A program made the translations under genes and the position numbers. The notes beneath the pieces were generated by a model. That model was not told where the DNA came from and did no database searches. It was given only the letters and a program-made list of their open reading frames with translations. Source: Rhodovulum sp. ES.010 (lineage in GTDB: Bacteria > Pseudomonadota > Alphaproteobacteria > Rhodobacterales > Rhodobacteraceae). Taken from it: 64,000 bases of DNA. The stretch lies in the NCBI RefSeq assembly GCF_900142935.1, contig NZ_FSRS01000001.1, positions 2,428,001-2,492,000 of the forward strand, in the 5' to 3' direction. This document shows, one piece after another, positions 8,696 through 16,852 of the stretch. Each line of letters opens with the position of its first letter. Within the stretch, counting starts at the first letter, position 1.

Positions 8696-9364
8696 ATGAC
8701 CTTTTCGATTCTTGCGCGCGACCCCGAGAGCGGGGCGATCGGCGGCGCCGCCGCCACGGGCAGCTACTGCGTGGGCGGCTGGGTGTTGCGCGGCGCGCTG
8801 GATGCCGGGATGTCGGCCAGCCAGGGCGCGGCCCCGTCGACCTTCTGGGGCGAGGATGTTCTGAGCGCCATGCGCGACGGCATGGGGGCCGCCGACGCGG
8901 TCGGCGCGGTCACCGGCACGGATGCGGGGCGGGACTGGCGGCAACTGTCGGCCATGAACCTTGCGGGGGAGGGCGCCGTCTTCACCGGCGTGGCCAACAC
9001 GGGCGAAACTGCGGAGCGCGTCTTCGAGAACGGGGTGGCCGCGGGCAACCTGCTGGCCTCGGCGGGGGTGGTCGAGGCGATGGTCGAGGAGGTCTTGTCC
9101 GCCAAGGGCGCCTTCGACCACCGCCTGCTTTCCGCGCTCCGCGCGGCCGAGGCGGCGGGCAGCGACAGCCGCGGGCTGTTTTCCGCGGCATTGCTGGTAC
9201 TGCATCCCGAGCGGCCGCCGCTCAGCCTGCGGGTGGATTATGATGCCGACGACCCGGTCGGTGCGCTGGCGGTGCTGCGGGAAAAAACCTCGACGGGCGG
9301 CTATGCCGACTGGCTGCGCGAGGTGCCGACCTGGACCGACCGGGGGCGGACCGGTGCGCGGTAA
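8696..9364 (+). CDS. DUF1028 family protein (Ntn-hydrolase-like)
   Basis: This 222-residue protein matches DUF1028 from its start: MTFSILARDPESGAIGGAAATG, then the QGAAPSTFWG block and the conserved DWRQLSAMNLAGEGAVFTG and GNLLAS blocks, with the C-terminal LRVDYDADDPV region. DUF1028 members have an Ntn-hydrolase-like fold and unknown substrates. They often sit beside peptidases or amidohydrolases of amino-acid derivatives. No signal peptide is visible, so it is probably cytoplasmic. It is the first gene of the plus-strand unit and shares its promoter region with the ABC operon. Its last 11 bases overlap the M20 hydrolase gene. Confidence 0.87.
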   Translation: MTFSILARDPESGAIGGAAATGSYCVGGWVLRGALDAGMSASQGAAPSTFWGEDVLSAMRDGMGAADAVGAVTGTDAGRDWRQLSAMNLAGEGAVFTGVANTGETAERVFENGVAAGNLLASAGVVEAMVEEVLSAKGAFDHRLLSALRAAEAAGSDSRGLFSAALLVLHPERPPLSLRVDYDADDPVGALAVLREKTSTGGYADWLREVPTWTDRGRTGAR

Positions 9365-10571
9365 GTGGGGGGCGGAGGCCGCGCGGCGCCTCGCGCGTCT
9401 GGCCGAGGTCTCGGAGCCCGGGCCCGGTGTCACCCGCCTGCCCTTCAAGCCCGAGCATCGTGCCGCACTCGACCTGCTGTCGGGCTGGATCGCGGAGGCC
9501 GGGCTGAGCGTCACGCTCGACGATGCCGGCACGCTGGTCGGGCGCCATGAGGGGCCGCCCGGCGCCCGCACCTTCTACCTTGGCTCGCACCAGGATTCGG
9601 TGCGCGAGGGTGGGGCCTATGACGGCATCATGGGGGTCGTCCTGCCGCTGCTCGCGCTTGAAAAGCTGCGCCGTGACGGGGTTTCGCTGCCCTGCGCCGT
9701 CGAGGTGCTGGCCTTCGCCGACGAGGAGGGCGTGCGCTTTCCGACCGCGCTGATCGGCTCGCGGGCGCTCGCGGGTAGCTATGACTCGGCGGTGCTGGAG
9801 ACGGCCGATGGCGACGGCGTGACCCTGCGCGCGGCGATGGAGGATTTCGGCCTCGACCCCGACCGCATCCCGGAGCTGAAGCGTCCGCGCGAGACCGCTC
9901 TCGGCTTTCTGGAGACTCATATCGAGCAAGGCCCGGTGCTGGAAGCGGCGGGCGAGGCGCTTGGCGTCGTCACCGCGATCTGCGGGATCGAGCGGCACCG
10001 GATCACCGTCACCGGAAAGACGGGCCATGCCGGCACGCTGCCGATGGCGGGGCGGCGCGACGCACTCGTCGGCGCGGCGGCACTGGTGGAGGAGGTCCGC
10101 CGCCTTGCCTTGGCGACGCCCGGCCTGCGCGGCACCGTGGGCTCGCTGAGCATCCGTCCGAACGTGGTGAACGCGGTGCCCCGCGAGGCCCTAATGACGG
10201 CCGAGTTTCGCGCGGCCGATGATGCGGACCGCGCGGCGGCAGGCCGCGCGCTTCATCGCTTCGCCGCCGAGTTGGCCGCGCGCGAGGGGCTGCAGATCGA
10301 TATCGCGCGCAGCTATGTGCAACCGGTGCAGCTCTGCGATCCCGACTTGTCCCGCCGCTTGCGCGCATCGGTGATGGACTCCGGCGGTCGCGGCATGGAC
10401 GTGCCCTCGGGCGCGACGCACGATGCCTCGGCGATGGCCGATCTCTGCCCGATGGCGATGCTGTTCGTGCGCTGTCGCGGCGGTGTAAGCCACAGCCCCG
10501 ACGAATATGCCGCCCCGGACGATCTCGACATGGCGATTCGCGCGATCGCGCACTTTCTTGCCAGCCTTTGA
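9354..10571 (+). CDS. M20-family Zn-dependent amidohydrolase (allantoate / N-carbamoyl-L-amino-acid hydrolase type)
   Basis: The protein belongs to the AllC/HyuC/beta-ureidopropionase branch of M20, which hydrolyses carbamoyl or ureido C-N bonds using a di-metal site. Expected ligands are visible in order: His/Asp in GSHQDSV, Asp in DGIMGV, Glu-Glu in DEEGVRF, His in THIEQGP and a C-terminal His in SGATHDASAMA. The start is taken as the GTG at 9354, overlapping the DUF1028 gene by 11 bases; this gives 405 residues, the usual length. Earlier in-frame ATGs lie deep inside DUF1028. Together with the transporter it suggests uptake and cleavage of an N-carbamoyl/ureido amino acid or related amide (inference). 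Confidence 0.88.
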   Translation: MRGKWGAEAARRLARLAEVSEPGPGVTRLPFKPEHRAALDLLSGWIAEAGLSVTLDDAGTLVGRHEGPPGARTFYLGSHQDSVREGGAYDGIMGVVLPLLALEKLRRDGVSLPCAVEVLAFADEEGVRFPTALIGSRALAGSYDSAVLETADGDGVTLRAAMEDFGLDPDRIPELKRPRETALGFLETHIEQGPVLEAAGEALGVVTAICGIERHRITVTGKTGHAGTLPMAGRRDALVGAAALVEEVRRLALATPGLRGTVGSLSIRPNVVNAVPREALMTAEFRAADDADRAAAGRALHRFAAELAAREGLQIDIARSYVQPVQLCDPDLSRRLRASVMDSGGRGMDVPSGATHDASAMADLCPMAMLFVRCRGGVSHSPDEYAAPDDLDMAIRAIAHFLASL

Positions 10572-10723
10572 ACCGGTACGAGACGGCCCGCGAGTATAAC
10601 GGGCCCCAAGGGCACGAGACGCATTCGCAAGGCACCGCCGTCCATCGCGGGCGGCAAGGCGCATGGACCGAACCCACCCGTTCGGAGAAATCGCGTGGGG
10701 TTTCACACGGGTGTCACGCGCGT

Positions 10724-10737
10724 TGCTCATACGAGCA
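10724..10737. promoter_or_regulatory. Short inverted repeat before the DeoR-regulator gene, possible operator
   Basis: TGCTC-N4-GAGCA lies 14 bases before the ATG of the DeoR regulator, and a second short repeat (ACAC-N2-GTGT) lies about 20 bases further upstream. Autoregulation would be normal for this family. The arms are only five bases, so chance is a real alternative. Confidence 0.25.
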
Positions 10738-10751
10738 GGCGAGGTGCGCTT

Positions 10752-11519
10752 ATGGACAGACGGACAGCGATTCTAGAGACGGCGCAAAGCCAGGGACGTG
10801 TCACGGTCGACCGCCTGGCCGCGCAATTCGGAGTGTCGGCCCATACGATCCGACGCGATCTCAACGCGCTCTGCGAGGAAGCGAAGCTGCGGCGGTTGCA
10901 CGGGGGCGCCGAGTTCATCGACGGCAGCGCCAACATGCCCTACGCGGCGCGCGCGATCCTGAACCTGGAGGCGAAGCAGGCAATCGCGACCACGGTCGCG
11001 AAGATGGTCTTTGACGGCGCAACCGTCTTCATCTCGATTGGGACGACGCCGGCCATCGTTGCCCGTGCCCTGCTGGCGAAGGAGGGGCTGACCGTCATCA
11101 CGAACAATCTCAACGCGGCGATGACCCTGTCGGAGAACGCCACCTGCCGGATCATCCTGCCCGGTGGCGAAATGCGCCTACCGGACCGGGACTTTCTCAA
11201 CGCCGCGGCGATCGGCCTGTTCGATGCCTACAGGGCGGATTTCGGGATTTTCGGCGTCGGCGGCATCGACGAGGACGGCAGCCTGCTGGATTTCCACGCG
11301 CCCGAGGTGGCCGCCCGCGAAGCGATCCGCAGAAACAGCCGACGCGCCGTTTTGGTGGCCGACCACACCAAGTTCGGGCGCCGCGCCGCGGCCGTGGGCG
11401 GTCGCCTAGACGAGCAGGACCTCGTGGTGCTCGATTCCCGGCCGCAGCCTCCGTTCGCAGCATTGCTTCCCCCCATCGCGGCGCGTCTCGTCATTGCGGA
11501 CCAGGAGCGGCCGAGATGA
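10752..11519 (+). CDS. DeoR/GlpR-family transcriptional regulator of the ugp-like operon
   Basis: This 255-residue regulator has an N-terminal DeoR helix-turn-helix (RVTVDRLAAQFGVSAHTIRR, residues about 17-36, then the wing RLHGGAEF) and a C-terminal DeoRC sugar-phosphate sensor domain (FISIGTTPAIVARAL, LTVITNNLNAA, DFGIFGVGGID). ATG 10752 follows a GAGG ribosome site; an in-frame ATG 57 bases upstream gives an extra leader outside the HTH and is less likely. Its last four bases overlap the start of the ATPase gene, so it leads the transporter operon. DeoR proteins usually respond to phosphorylated sugars, consistent with repression of this importer until substrate is present. Confidence 0.9.
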   Translation: MDRRTAILETAQSQGRVTVDRLAAQFGVSAHTIRRDLNALCEEAKLRRLHGGAEFIDGSANMPYAARAILNLEAKQAIATTVAKMVFDGATVFISIGTTPAIVARALLAKEGLTVITNNLNAAMTLSENATCRIILPGGEMRLPDRDFLNAAAIGLFDAYRADFGIFGVGGIDEDGSLLDFHAPEVAAREAIRRNSRRAVLVADHTKFGRRAAAVGGRLDEQDLVVLDSRPQPPFAALLPPIAARLVIADQERPR

Positions 11520-12616
11520 GCGAGGAGCCTTATGTTGCGCTGTCGGAGGTGACGCGCCAATGGGCCGGGCACGGGGGCGTGCGCGACATCTCGCTCGACG
11601 TCACGCGGGGCAGCTTCGTGTCCGTTCTCGGCCCGTCCGGCTGCGGGAAATCGACCCTGTTGCGCCTGATTTCGGGGTTGGAGCGCCCCGAGGCGGGCCG
11701 CGTGCATATCGCCGGTCGCGACGTAACCCACCTGCAAGCCTCGCGCCGGGGTCTGTCGATGGTGTTCCAGTCCTATGCCCTGTTCCCGCACCTGAACGTC
11801 CGCGAGAACATCCTGTTCGGCATGCGGGTGCGGCGCGCATCGCGGCACGAGTGCGCGGCCAAGCTCGCCGACGCCGTCGAGATGCTGGGGCTCGCGGGGC
11901 TGGAGGGGCGCAAACCCGCGGCGCTCTCGGGCGGTCAGCGGCAGCGCGTCGCCCTGGCCCGCGCCGTTGTGTCGGGCCACCCACTGTGCCTGATGGATGA
12001 GCCGCTGTCCAACCTCGACGCCAAGCTGCGGCACTCGGTGCGCCGCGACATCAAGACGTTGCAACGGCGGCTCGGTCTGACGGTCGTCTACGTGACCCAC
12101 GACCAGACCGAGGCGATGTCGCTGTCGGACAAGGTGGTGCTGATGCGCCAAGGCCGGGTCGAACAGATCGGCGCGCCCGAGGCGCTTTATGCCGCCCCTG
12201 TCAGCAGCTTCGCCGCCGAGTTCATCGGCGATCCGCCGATGGCGATGATCGATGGCGCGGCGCTGGGCGCACCCGGCGCGCGGGTCGGCATCCGCCCGGC
12301 GCACCTGACCATCGCCGAGCCGCGCCGGGCCGATCTGGAAGGCACGGTCCGCGACGTCGAGTACATGGGCGCGCACACCCACATCGTGATCGACCATCCG
12401 GCCGCGCGCGGGCTGGTGATCTCCGTCCAGGGGCATGCCGACCGGCGTCCGGGCGAGGCCATCGGGCTGGTGCTGCCGCGGGAACACCGGGTCCTTTTCG
12501 ACGCCGACACCGGTCGGGTCAAAAAGGACCCGCAGCAGGATTGCGGGACCAACCATCGCCAAACGGGACCCCGCGATAGCCGCAAGGCACTTCAACCCCA
12601 TCCGTCAAACGATTGA
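11516..12616 (+). CDS. ugpC: ABC transporter ATPase, UgpC/MalK type
   Basis: This 366-residue ATPase powers carbohydrate-class (CUT1) importers. Walker A is GPSGCGKS (about residues 39-46), the Q-loop is VFQSYALFPHLNVREN, the signature is LSGGQRQR, Walker B is LCLMDEPLSNLDAKLR and the H-loop is THDQTEAM. A C-terminal OB-like regulatory domain follows (GIRPAHLTIAEP). The last 30 or so residues (KKDPQQDCGTNHRQ...) look like non-conserved read-through to the next stop. It overlaps the DeoR gene by four bases (ATGA) and precedes the binding protein by 12 bases. The ugp name reflects similarity; MalK-like ATPases of other sugars are hard to exclude. Confidence 0.85.
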   Translation: MSEEPYVALSEVTRQWAGHGGVRDISLDVTRGSFVSVLGPSGCGKSTLLRLISGLERPEAGRVHIAGRDVTHLQASRRGLSMVFQSYALFPHLNVRENILFGMRVRRASRHECAAKLADAVEMLGLAGLEGRKPAALSGGQRQRVALARAVVSGHPLCLMDEPLSNLDAKLRHSVRRDIKTLQRRLGLTVVYVTHDQTEAMSLSDKVVLMRQGRVEQIGAPEALYAAPVSSFAAEFIGDPPMAMIDGAALGAPGARVGIRPAHLTIAEPRRADLEGTVRDVEYMGAHTHIVIDHPAARGLVISVQGHADRRPGEAIGLVLPREHRVLFDADTGRVKKDPQQDCGTNHRQTGPRDSRKALQPHPSND

Positions 12617-12628
12617 AGAGGAAGACCC

Positions 12629-13891
12629 ATGCTGCGCTATGCACCTGCCACCGTCATGCTCGCCGCGAGCACGGCGCTTGTCAATCCGGCCGCGGCCGAG
12701 ACCGAACTGACCATGTATTACCCCATCGCCGTGGGCGGACCGCTGACCCAGGTGGTCGACGGGATCGTCGCCGAGTTCGAGGACCGGAACCCCGACATCA
12801 CCGTCAACGCGATCTATGCCGGCAATTACGACGACACCCGCATCAAGGCGCTGTCGGCGCTGAACTCGGGCGATCCGGCACAGCTGGCCGTGATGTTCTC
12901 GATCGACGTCTACGACCTGATCGAGCAAGACCTGATCGTGCCCTTCGACGACGTGGTCGAGACCGAAGAAGAGCGTGCGTGGCTGGACAGCTTCTACCCC
13001 GCGCTGATGGCCAATGGCACCGTCGAGGGCCAGACATGGGGCGTGCCCTTCCAGCGTTCGACCATCGTGGCCTACTACAACAAGGACATGTTCCGCGACG
13101 CCGGGCTCGCCCCCGAAAAGGCGCCGACGACGTGGGACGAGATGGTCGAGATGGGCAGGGCGCTGACCACCGACGACCGCTGGGGCCTGATGATCCCGTC
13201 GACCGGCTACCCCTACTGGATGTTCCAGGCGCTGGCGATCCAGAACGGCAAGGAGTTGATGTCCGATGACGGGCTCACCACCTATTTCGACGCCCCGGCG
13301 GTGGTGGACACGCTGGCGTTCTGGAAATCGCTTTCGACCGAGCATGGCATCATGCCCGAGGGCACGGTCGAATGGGGCACGCTGCGCCAGGCTTTCCTCG
13401 AGGGGCAGACCGCGATGATGTGGCATTCCACCGGCAACCTGACCGCGGTCAAGGACAACGCGGAGTTCGATTTCGGGGTCGCCATGCTGCCCGCGAACGG
13501 GCGCCTGGGGTCGCCCACCGGCGGCGGCAACTTCTACCTCTTCAAGGACTCGACCGACGAAGAGAAGCAGGCCGCGCTGAAACTGATCAAGTTCATGACC
13601 TCGCCCGAGCAGGCCGCCGAATGGTCGATCGCCACCGGCTACATGGGCGTCTCGCCGGCGGCGTATGAAACCGAGGCACTGAAGGCCTATACCGCCGAGT
13701 TCCCGCCCGCGCTGGTCGCGCGCGATCAGCTGGACCACGCGGTGGCCGAGTTCTCGACCTTCGAGACCGCTCGCGTGCGCGAGGGGCTGAACAACGCGAT
13801 CCAGGCCGCGCTGACCGGCACCAAGTCGCCGGAAGAGGCACTGGGCGAGGCGCAGGCCGCCGCCGAACGCCTGCTGTCGGCCTACCAGTAA
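12629..13891 (+). CDS. ugpB: Carbohydrate/glycerol-phosphate ABC substrate-binding protein (UgpB-like)
   Basis: This 420-residue periplasmic protein is of solute-binding family 1. A signal peptide covers about residues 1-23 (cleavage after AAA). The mature part shows the UgpB pattern: the VDGIVAEFEDRNPDITV opening, a GNYDDTRIKALSAL segment, an NGTVEGQTWGVPFQRSTIVAYYNKDMFRDAG hinge region and GGGNFYLFKDS near residue 295, which resembles the UgpB GGxxxW/Y phosphate-ligand region. The ligand is probably sn-glycerol-3-phosphate, a glycerophosphodiester or a sugar. It is third in the operon, followed 52 bases later by the first permease. Confidence 0.85.
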   Translation: MLRYAPATVMLAASTALVNPAAAETELTMYYPIAVGGPLTQVVDGIVAEFEDRNPDITVNAIYAGNYDDTRIKALSALNSGDPAQLAVMFSIDVYDLIEQDLIVPFDDVVETEEERAWLDSFYPALMANGTVEGQTWGVPFQRSTIVAYYNKDMFRDAGLAPEKAPTTWDEMVEMGRALTTDDRWGLMIPSTGYPYWMFQALAIQNGKELMSDDGLTTYFDAPAVVDTLAFWKSLSTEHGIMPEGTVEWGTLRQAFLEGQTAMMWHSTGNLTAVKDNAEFDFGVAMLPANGRLGSPTGGGNFYLFKDSTDEEKQAALKLIKFMTSPEQAAEWSIATGYMGVSPAAYETEALKAYTAEFPPALVARDQLDHAVAEFSTFETARVREGLNNAIQAALTGTKSPEEALGEAQAAAERLLSAYQ

Positions 13892-13943
13892 GCCGATGCA
13901 CCGGCGCCGGGTCCGCCCGGCGCCGGCACACGAAAGGCCGCGC

Positions 13944-14837
13944 ATGTCCGACCAAGCCGCCCTATGCCGCCGCCGGCAGGCCATCCATGGATGGCTGCTG
14001 CTGACGCCCGCGCTCGTGATGCTGACGACCTTCGCCTTCTACCCCACGGTCGCGACGGTCTGGACCAGCCTGTTCTCCCGCGGCACAAGGCGGCGGCCCG
14101 CGGAGTTCGTCGGGGCCGAGAACTACCAGCGGCTGTTCGACGACCCGACCTTCTGGCTGGTGGTCAAGAACAACCTCTTCTACGCGGGCGTAACGATCCC
14201 GATTTCCATCGCGATCGCGCTGGCCATGGCGCTTTGGGCCAATTCCAGGATCCCCGCGCGCAGCTTCGTGCGCACCGCCTATTTCACGCCGACGGTCCTG
14301 CCGATGATAGCAGCGGGCAACCTGTGGCTGTTCTTCTACACCCCCGGTTTCGGCGTGCTCGACCAGATCGGCGCGCTGTTCGGCGCAGGGTCCGTCAACT
14401 GGCTGGGCCAGCCGGAAACCGCGCTCTGGGCGGTCTGCGCGGTGACGATCTGGAAGGAGGCGGGGTTCTTCATGATATTCTACCTTGCCGCGCTGCAGAC
14501 CATCCCGCCCGACCTGAAGGAGGCCGCCGAGATCGAGGGCGCCTCCCGCTGGGCTTATACGCGGCGGGTGGTGCTGCCGCTGTTGATGCCGACGACGCTG
14601 TTCATCCTGGTCAACGCGATGATCAACTCGGTCAAGCTGATCGATCATCTGTTCATCCTGACCAAGGGCGGGCCGTCGGATGCCTCGAAACTCATCCTCT
14701 ACTACATCTGGGAAAACGCCTTCGCCTTCTTCGACGCGCCGGCGGCCGCGGCGATGACGATGCTGGTGCTCTGCGTGCTCGGCGCCCTCGCCGCCTTCCA
14801 GTTCTTCGTCATCGACCGCCGGACCCACTACAGATGA
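13944..14837 (+). CDS. ugpA: Carbohydrate ABC permease, UgpA-like
   Basis: This is a 297-residue six-helix permease of the MalF/UgpA class. It contains IHGWLLLTPALVMLTTFAFYP as helix 1, the PISIAIALAMALWAN helix, the ATPase-contact EAA loop in LKEAAEIEGASRWAYTRRVVLPLL, and the family-typical LFILTKGGPSDAS segment before the last helix. The ATG at 13944 was chosen over one at 13896, which adds a proline/arginine-rich leader. Its stop overlaps the start of ugpE by four bases. Confidence 0.88.
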   Translation: MSDQAALCRRRQAIHGWLLLTPALVMLTTFAFYPTVATVWTSLFSRGTRRRPAEFVGAENYQRLFDDPTFWLVVKNNLFYAGVTIPISIAIALAMALWANSRIPARSFVRTAYFTPTVLPMIAAGNLWLFFYTPGFGVLDQIGALFGAGSVNWLGQPETALWAVCAVTIWKEAGFFMIFYLAALQTIPPDLKEAAEIEGASRWAYTRRVVLPLLMPTTLFILVNAMINSVKLIDHLFILTKGGPSDASKLILYYIWENAFAFFDAPAAAAMTMLVLCVLGALAAFQFFVIDRRTHYR

Positions 14838-15640
14838 GCGTTCTCAACCGTCTCGAACCGTTGCTTGCGCTGCTGCTGGCGATTGCGTGGATCTCGCCGC
14901 TTGTCTTCTCGGTCTGGGCGGCATTTCATTCCAGCACCGACGCGGTCAACTTCAACCTGGCCGCGCCATGGACGCTGGAGAATTTCCGCACCGCTTGGGC
15001 CGGGGCCGACTGGCTGCGCTATGCGCTCAATTCGTTCCTGCTTGTGACGTCCGTCCTTATCGGGCAGTTCGTCCTCTGCACGCTTGCCGGCTTTGCCTTC
15101 GCGCAGGTCGCGTTCCGGGGCAAGGATGTGGTGTTCGTCCTCGTCCTGTTGCAACTGTTCATTCTTCCCGAAGTGCTGATCGTCGAGAACTACAAGGTGG
15201 CCACGGAACTGGGCCTGCTCGACAGCATCCTCGGCATCGGCGCGCCCTACATGGCGTCGGCCTTCGGCATCTTCCTGATGCGACAGGCCTTCAAGTCGGT
15301 GCCAAAGGAACTGGACGAGGCCGCGCGGGTCGAGGGTTGTTCGCTTCTGGGCGTGCTGTGGCGGGTCTACGTTCCGGCGGCACGGCCCACCTATCTGGCC
15401 TATGCGCTGGTCTCGGTTTCGACGCACTGGAACAATTTCCTCTGGCCGCTGGTCGTCACCAATACGGAGGCCGCGCGCCCCCTCACCGTGGGGCTGTCGA
15501 TCTTCGGCGCGCCGGAGAACGGGGTCGACATATCGGTGATCTCGGCCGCGACCCTGATGGTGATCGCACCACTCCTGGTGCTGTTCCTGCTGTTCCAGAG
15601 GCGGTTCGTCCAGGCCTTCCTGCGGGCGGGCATAAAGTAG
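14834..15640 (+). CDS. ugpE: Carbohydrate ABC permease, UgpE-like
   Basis: This is a 268-residue permease of the MalG/UgpE class, completing the transporter. Helix 1 is LLALLLAIAWISPLVFSVWAAF; the EAA loop reads ELDEAARVEGCSLLGVLWRVYVP; the next segment has the family-typical HWNNFLWPLVV. Start ATG 14834 overlaps the ugpA stop (ATGA), indicating translational coupling. No glycerophosphodiester phosphodiesterase, kinase or dehydrogenase follows, so the substrate must be metabolised by genes elsewhere. Confidence 0.88.
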   Translation: MSVLNRLEPLLALLLAIAWISPLVFSVWAAFHSSTDAVNFNLAAPWTLENFRTAWAGADWLRYALNSFLLVTSVLIGQFVLCTLAGFAFAQVAFRGKDVVFVLVLLQLFILPEVLIVENYKVATELGLLDSILGIGAPYMASAFGIFLMRQAFKSVPKELDEAARVEGCSLLGVLWRVYVPAARPTYLAYALVSVSTHWNNFLWPLVVTNTEAARPLTVGLSIFGAPENGVDISVISAATLMVIAPLLVLFLLFQRRFVQAFLRAGIK

Positions 15641-15731
15641 GACGAGGGCCGGTGGCAGCAGGGCGCGGCGGTCTTTCCCGTGTCGTTCATGGCGCGCGCC
15701 CGGTTTCGGCCAAGCCGCCCGGTTCATGCGG

Positions 15732-15756
15732 ACCGCGGGCGGTTGGCCCGCGGTTT
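15732..15756. terminator. Hairpin terminator between convergent ugpE and cytochrome b561 genes
   Basis: A perfect 9-bp GC-rich stem (15732-15740 with 15746-15754) has a 5-nt loop and a short T-run on the plus strand. It lies between two converging transcripts and is placed to end the ugp operon. Within the 130-bp gap nothing else is evident. Confidence 0.55.
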
Positions 15757-15770
15757 GCCATGTTTCGCGT

Positions 15771-16415
15771 TCAGGCGCGCTTGTCTCCGGTGATCATCGC
15801 GTGGGCGAGGTTTTCGCGATGGACCATGCTGGCCCAGGCCACGCCGCCGACATGCAGCAGGATCAAGAGCACGGAGAGGTTCGCGGCGGTCTCGTGGATG
15901 TCCTCCCACGCGGTCTCGCCGCCCGCGTGGCCCTCGCGTTCCTCATGTTCCTGGCGCTCGTAGCTTGCGACGCCGCCCTCGCCGCCGCTCTCGCTCTGCG
16001 CGATCAGCCCGGCCAGCGGACCTTCGCCTTCCTCTTCGGCCAGCACCGCCATGCCGGAAAACGCGGTGGCGCCCAGCATGACCAGGAGCGCCACGGTCAT
16101 CGCGCCGCCGGCGGGGCTGTGGCCTATATGGCGTTCGGCCGAGCCCGCGACCAGCCGCTTGAGATAGGCGACGACCTTGCCGGGCCCGGTCACGAAGTCG
16201 GAGAAGCGCGCGCGCTCGGGCCCCACGAGGCCCCAGAAGATGCGCAGCGTCACCGTGGCCGCGATCGCGTAGCCGGCCCAGACATGGAGCCATTCCGGCT
16301 CGCCCTCGGTGAGGTAGGCGGTGGCGAAACCCGCCACCAGGACCCAGTGCCCGACGCGCACCACCGGGTCCCAGACCCGGACGCGCGCCTCGGCTTGCGC
16401 CGTCTGCTCCGCCAT
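15771..16415 (-). CDS. Cytochrome b561 family di-heme membrane protein
   Basis: This 214-residue inner-membrane cytochrome has four predicted helices and the histidines expected for two b-type hemes: VGHWV in helix 1, LHVWAGY in helix 2, and HETAANLSVLLILLHVGG in the last helices. Members of this family oxidise or reduce quinone, superoxide or periplasmic cytochromes. A long acidic, Glu/Gly/His-rich loop (about residues 135-175) separates helices 3 and 4, unusual for the short E. coli homologue. The gene follows a PepSY gene with a one-base overlap and is divergent from the PepSY two-component operon. The start MAEQTAQAE at 16415 is set by that overlap. Confidence 0.85.
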   Translation of the reverse strand: MAEQTAQAEARVRVWDPVVRVGHWVLVAGFATAYLTEGEPEWLHVWAGYAIAATVTLRIFWGLVGPERARFSDFVTGPGKVVAYLKRLVAGSAERHIGHSPAGGAMTVALLVMLGATAFSGMAVLAEEEGEGPLAGLIAQSESGGEGGVASYERQEHEEREGHAGGETAWEDIHETAANLSVLLILLHVGGVAWASMVHRENLAHAMITGDKRA

Positions 16416-16714
16416 CAGTCGTCGTCCCGGCCGAGGCGGGTCGCGGGGGCGCCGGTGGCCGGATCCAGATAGGCCTCGACCACCATCCCGTTGGCGTCGC
16501 GCATCTTGACCTCCCAGTAGCGGCCGTCCTCGCGCTCGGCCTCGAGGACGGTGTAGCCCTGGCTCTCCAGTTTCGCGATCAGCTCGCCGAGCGGCATCCA
16601 CCGGGCGGGCTGGGCCATCGCGGGTGCGGTTTCGGGCGAGGCTTGCGCCTCGCCGAGGGCGACCAGGCCCGCGGCGGAAGCCAGGGCGGCGGTGAACAGG
16701 ATCGTGCGTTTCAT
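16415..16714 (-). CDS. Secreted PepSY-domain protein (partner of cytochrome b561)
   Basis: This is a 99-residue exported protein: a signal peptide over residues 1-25 (MKRTILFTAALASAAG..., cleavage after AQA), then one PepSY_2-type domain with the pattern LIAKLESQGYTVLEAEREDGRYWEV...GMVVEAYLDPATGAP. PepSY domains are small periplasmic ligand or inhibitor domains found beside redox proteins and sensor kinases. Its TGA shares a base with the ATG of the cytochrome gene. It probably modulates the cytochrome or carries its signal to the adjacent sensor (inference). Confidence 0.82.
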   Translation of the reverse strand: MKRTILFTAALASAAGLVALGEAQASPETAPAMAQPARWMPLGELIAKLESQGYTVLEAEREDGRYWEVKMRDANGMVVEAYLDPATGAPATRLGRDDD

Positions 16715-16789
16715 GGGGGTCTCCCGTGCTTGGTTTCACCTTGCCGGCACGTGGACCGGCTGCGATGGGACCGGTCTATCCGCAGGCGC

Positions 16790-16828
16790 CTGACGCCGGC
16801 CTGACCGCGCTTGTCAGCGCCCTGTCAG
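16790..16828. promoter_or_regulatory. Four-half-site operator array, CTGAC-N6-CTGAC-N7-GTCAG-N6-GTCAG
   Basis: Half-sites begin at 16790, 16801, 16813 and 16824: two direct repeats with 11-bp phasing, followed by the same pair inverted. The layout is symmetric while the bases between half-sites are not, which points to protein binding rather than an RNA stem. It lies in the divergent promoter region between the PepSY-cytochrome unit (start 16714) and the PepSY-regulator-kinase unit (start 16853). Direct repeats one helical turn apart are typical of OmpR-family response regulators, so the regulator at 17152-17823 is the obvious candidate (inference). Confidence 0.7.
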
Positions 16829-16852
16829 GCGGGGCAGAGTAGCGCCGTCACC

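Noticed and set aside
10585-10605. Hairpin GGCCCG-N9-CGGGCC after the M20 gene as terminator
   Set aside because: Only a 6-bp stem and no T-run follow; too weak to list as a terminator.
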